Source of the DNA: Bacteroidales bacterium UBA4459
GTDB lineage: Bacteria > Bacteroidota > Bacteroidia > Bacteroidales > F082
Assembly: GCA_002389465.1 (NCBI GenBank)
Contig: DGOT01000215.1
Location: forward strand, 1-6,066
DNA: 6,066 bases
Reading direction: 5' to 3'
Position numbers and translations under genes: made by a program. Under the pieces are notes generated by a model. That model was not told the origin of the DNA, did not search any database, and worked only from the letters and a program-made list of their open reading frames with translations. The number at the start of each line of letters is the position of its first letter. Within the stretch, counting starts at the first letter, position 1. Shown in pieces: positions 5,670 to 6,066 of the stretch.

Positions 5670-6066
5670 TTAGTTAATTTTATCCCCTTCACTTCGATCA
5701 AACCTCATCTGACAAATCTGTTCCGAAATGAGACTCATCATAAAAATAATAATAGATGCCACAAACAGTAGTGCGGTCATATTCGTAAACCGACCCGAAG
5801 TGAAGAAGGTATAGCCATAATATAAGAAGCCCGAAATAAACATAATAAAACTGACCGGAAGAAATATTCTCATTGGAGAATATAATGTACATATTCTGGT
5901 AATGATCATAAAAAACCGAACGCCGTCTTTGAACAGATTTATGTTACTCTTTCCCATTTTTCGTGGATGAATCTTTACAGTAATATATTTAACACTCCTT
6001 CCATTTCTTAAAACACCCAATGTCAGGGTCGTGGGATAGGAGTAGGTATTGGGGAGCAGATATAAA
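5670..6066 (-). CDS. Membrane-anchored GT2 glycosyltransferase, C-terminal part (5' end outside window)
   Basis: The minus-strand frame is open from the window edge to TAA at 5670-5672, giving the last 131 or so residues. The TTG at 6018-6020 is internal: the codons before it still encode a plausible family sequence (LLPNTYSYPTTLTLG). The visible part has the KIHPRKMGKSNINLFKDG segment, which resembles the basic RxGKSKI loop before the membrane anchor in dolichol/polyprenyl-phosphate glycosyltransferase-like GT2 proteins. A SPMRIFLPVS turn follows, then two hydrophobic helices (about residues 67-88 and 96-115 of the partial) and a charged tail with a SEQICQMRFDR segment. This two-helix C-terminus is typical of DPM1/GtrB/ArnC-like enzymes that transfer a sugar to polyprenyl phosphate at the inner membrane. 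The catalytic domain is outside the window, so specificity and the exact subfamily are open. It lies 40 bases upstream of the next minus-strand glycosyltransferase, likely in one operon. Confidence 0.88.
   Translation of the reverse strand, partial: LYLLPNTYSYPTTLTLGVLRNGRSVKYITVKIHPRKMGKSNINLFKDGVRFFMIITRICTLYSPMRIFLPVSFIMFISGFLYYGYTFFTSGRFTNMTALLFVASIIIFMMSLISEQICQMRFDRSEGDKIN

Noticed and set aside
6018..6020. TTG (minus strand) as start of the last gene
   Set aside because: The frame remains open to the window end with family-like residues before it, so this is an internal codon of a truncated gene.
1..6066. Search for CRISPR arrays, tRNA/rRNA genes, transposases, toxin-antitoxin pairs, riboswitches or defence genes
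   Set aside because: No regularly spaced repeats, RNA-gene signatures, IS ends or such protein families were seen on either strand; no gap without a gene exceeds about 107 bases.

Overview
This window is part of a bacterial surface-glycan (capsule, exopolysaccharide or O-antigen type) biosynthesis locus. It holds seven protein genes and no RNA genes, insertion sequences, CRISPR arrays or phage genes. Five of the seven are glycosyltransferases (four GT2-like, one GT4-like). The others are a nucleotide-sugar epimerase/dehydratase and a radical SAM iron-sulfur enzyme. Dense packing, ATGA overlap, an intrinsic terminator and mostly ATG starts point to a bacterium. Base composition is moderate and uneven, roughly 30-37% GC in sampled lines of the second gene and 45-52% in sampled lines of the third. 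The radical SAM protein and a purine-rich AAAGG-repeat spacer fit an anaerobic, perhaps deltaproteobacterial (Desulfobacterota), host. That assignment is an inference from general impression, not shown by the sequence.

Layout: positions 1-4759 carry a plus-strand run of five genes. They are the 3' part of a GT2 glycosyltransferase (1-576), a WbbL-like GT2 glycosyltransferase (about 615-1499), an NAD-dependent sugar epimerase/dehydratase (1496-2461, overlapping the previous gene by 4 bases), a GT4 glycosyltransferase (2466-3557), a 107-base purine-rich spacer, and a radical SAM enzyme (3665-4759). A good intrinsic terminator at 4757-4786 closes this run. From the other side, a minus-strand run of at least two genes converges on it. 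It contains the 3' part of a membrane-anchored, polyprenyl-phosphate-transferase-like GT2 (5670 to beyond 6066) followed by another GT2 (4748-5629). The two runs overlap tail to tail by 12 bases, so the plus-strand terminator lies inside the C-terminal codons of the minus-strand gene.

How the genes may work together: the epimerase would supply or convert an activated sugar. The soluble GT2 and GT4 enzymes would add sugars one at a time to a lipid-linked oligosaccharide at the cytoplasmic face of the inner membrane. The membrane GT2 could charge a polyprenyl phosphate or act on a membrane substrate. The radical SAM enzyme is the least predictable member. It has the canonical CX3CX2C cluster and a set of C-terminal cysteines able to bind a second iron-sulfur cluster, so it may carry out an unusual modification of a sugar, lipid or peptide, but its substrate cannot be read from the sequence. 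No flippase, polymerase, chain-length regulator or export gene is in the window, so neither the polymer nor its assembly pathway can be named.
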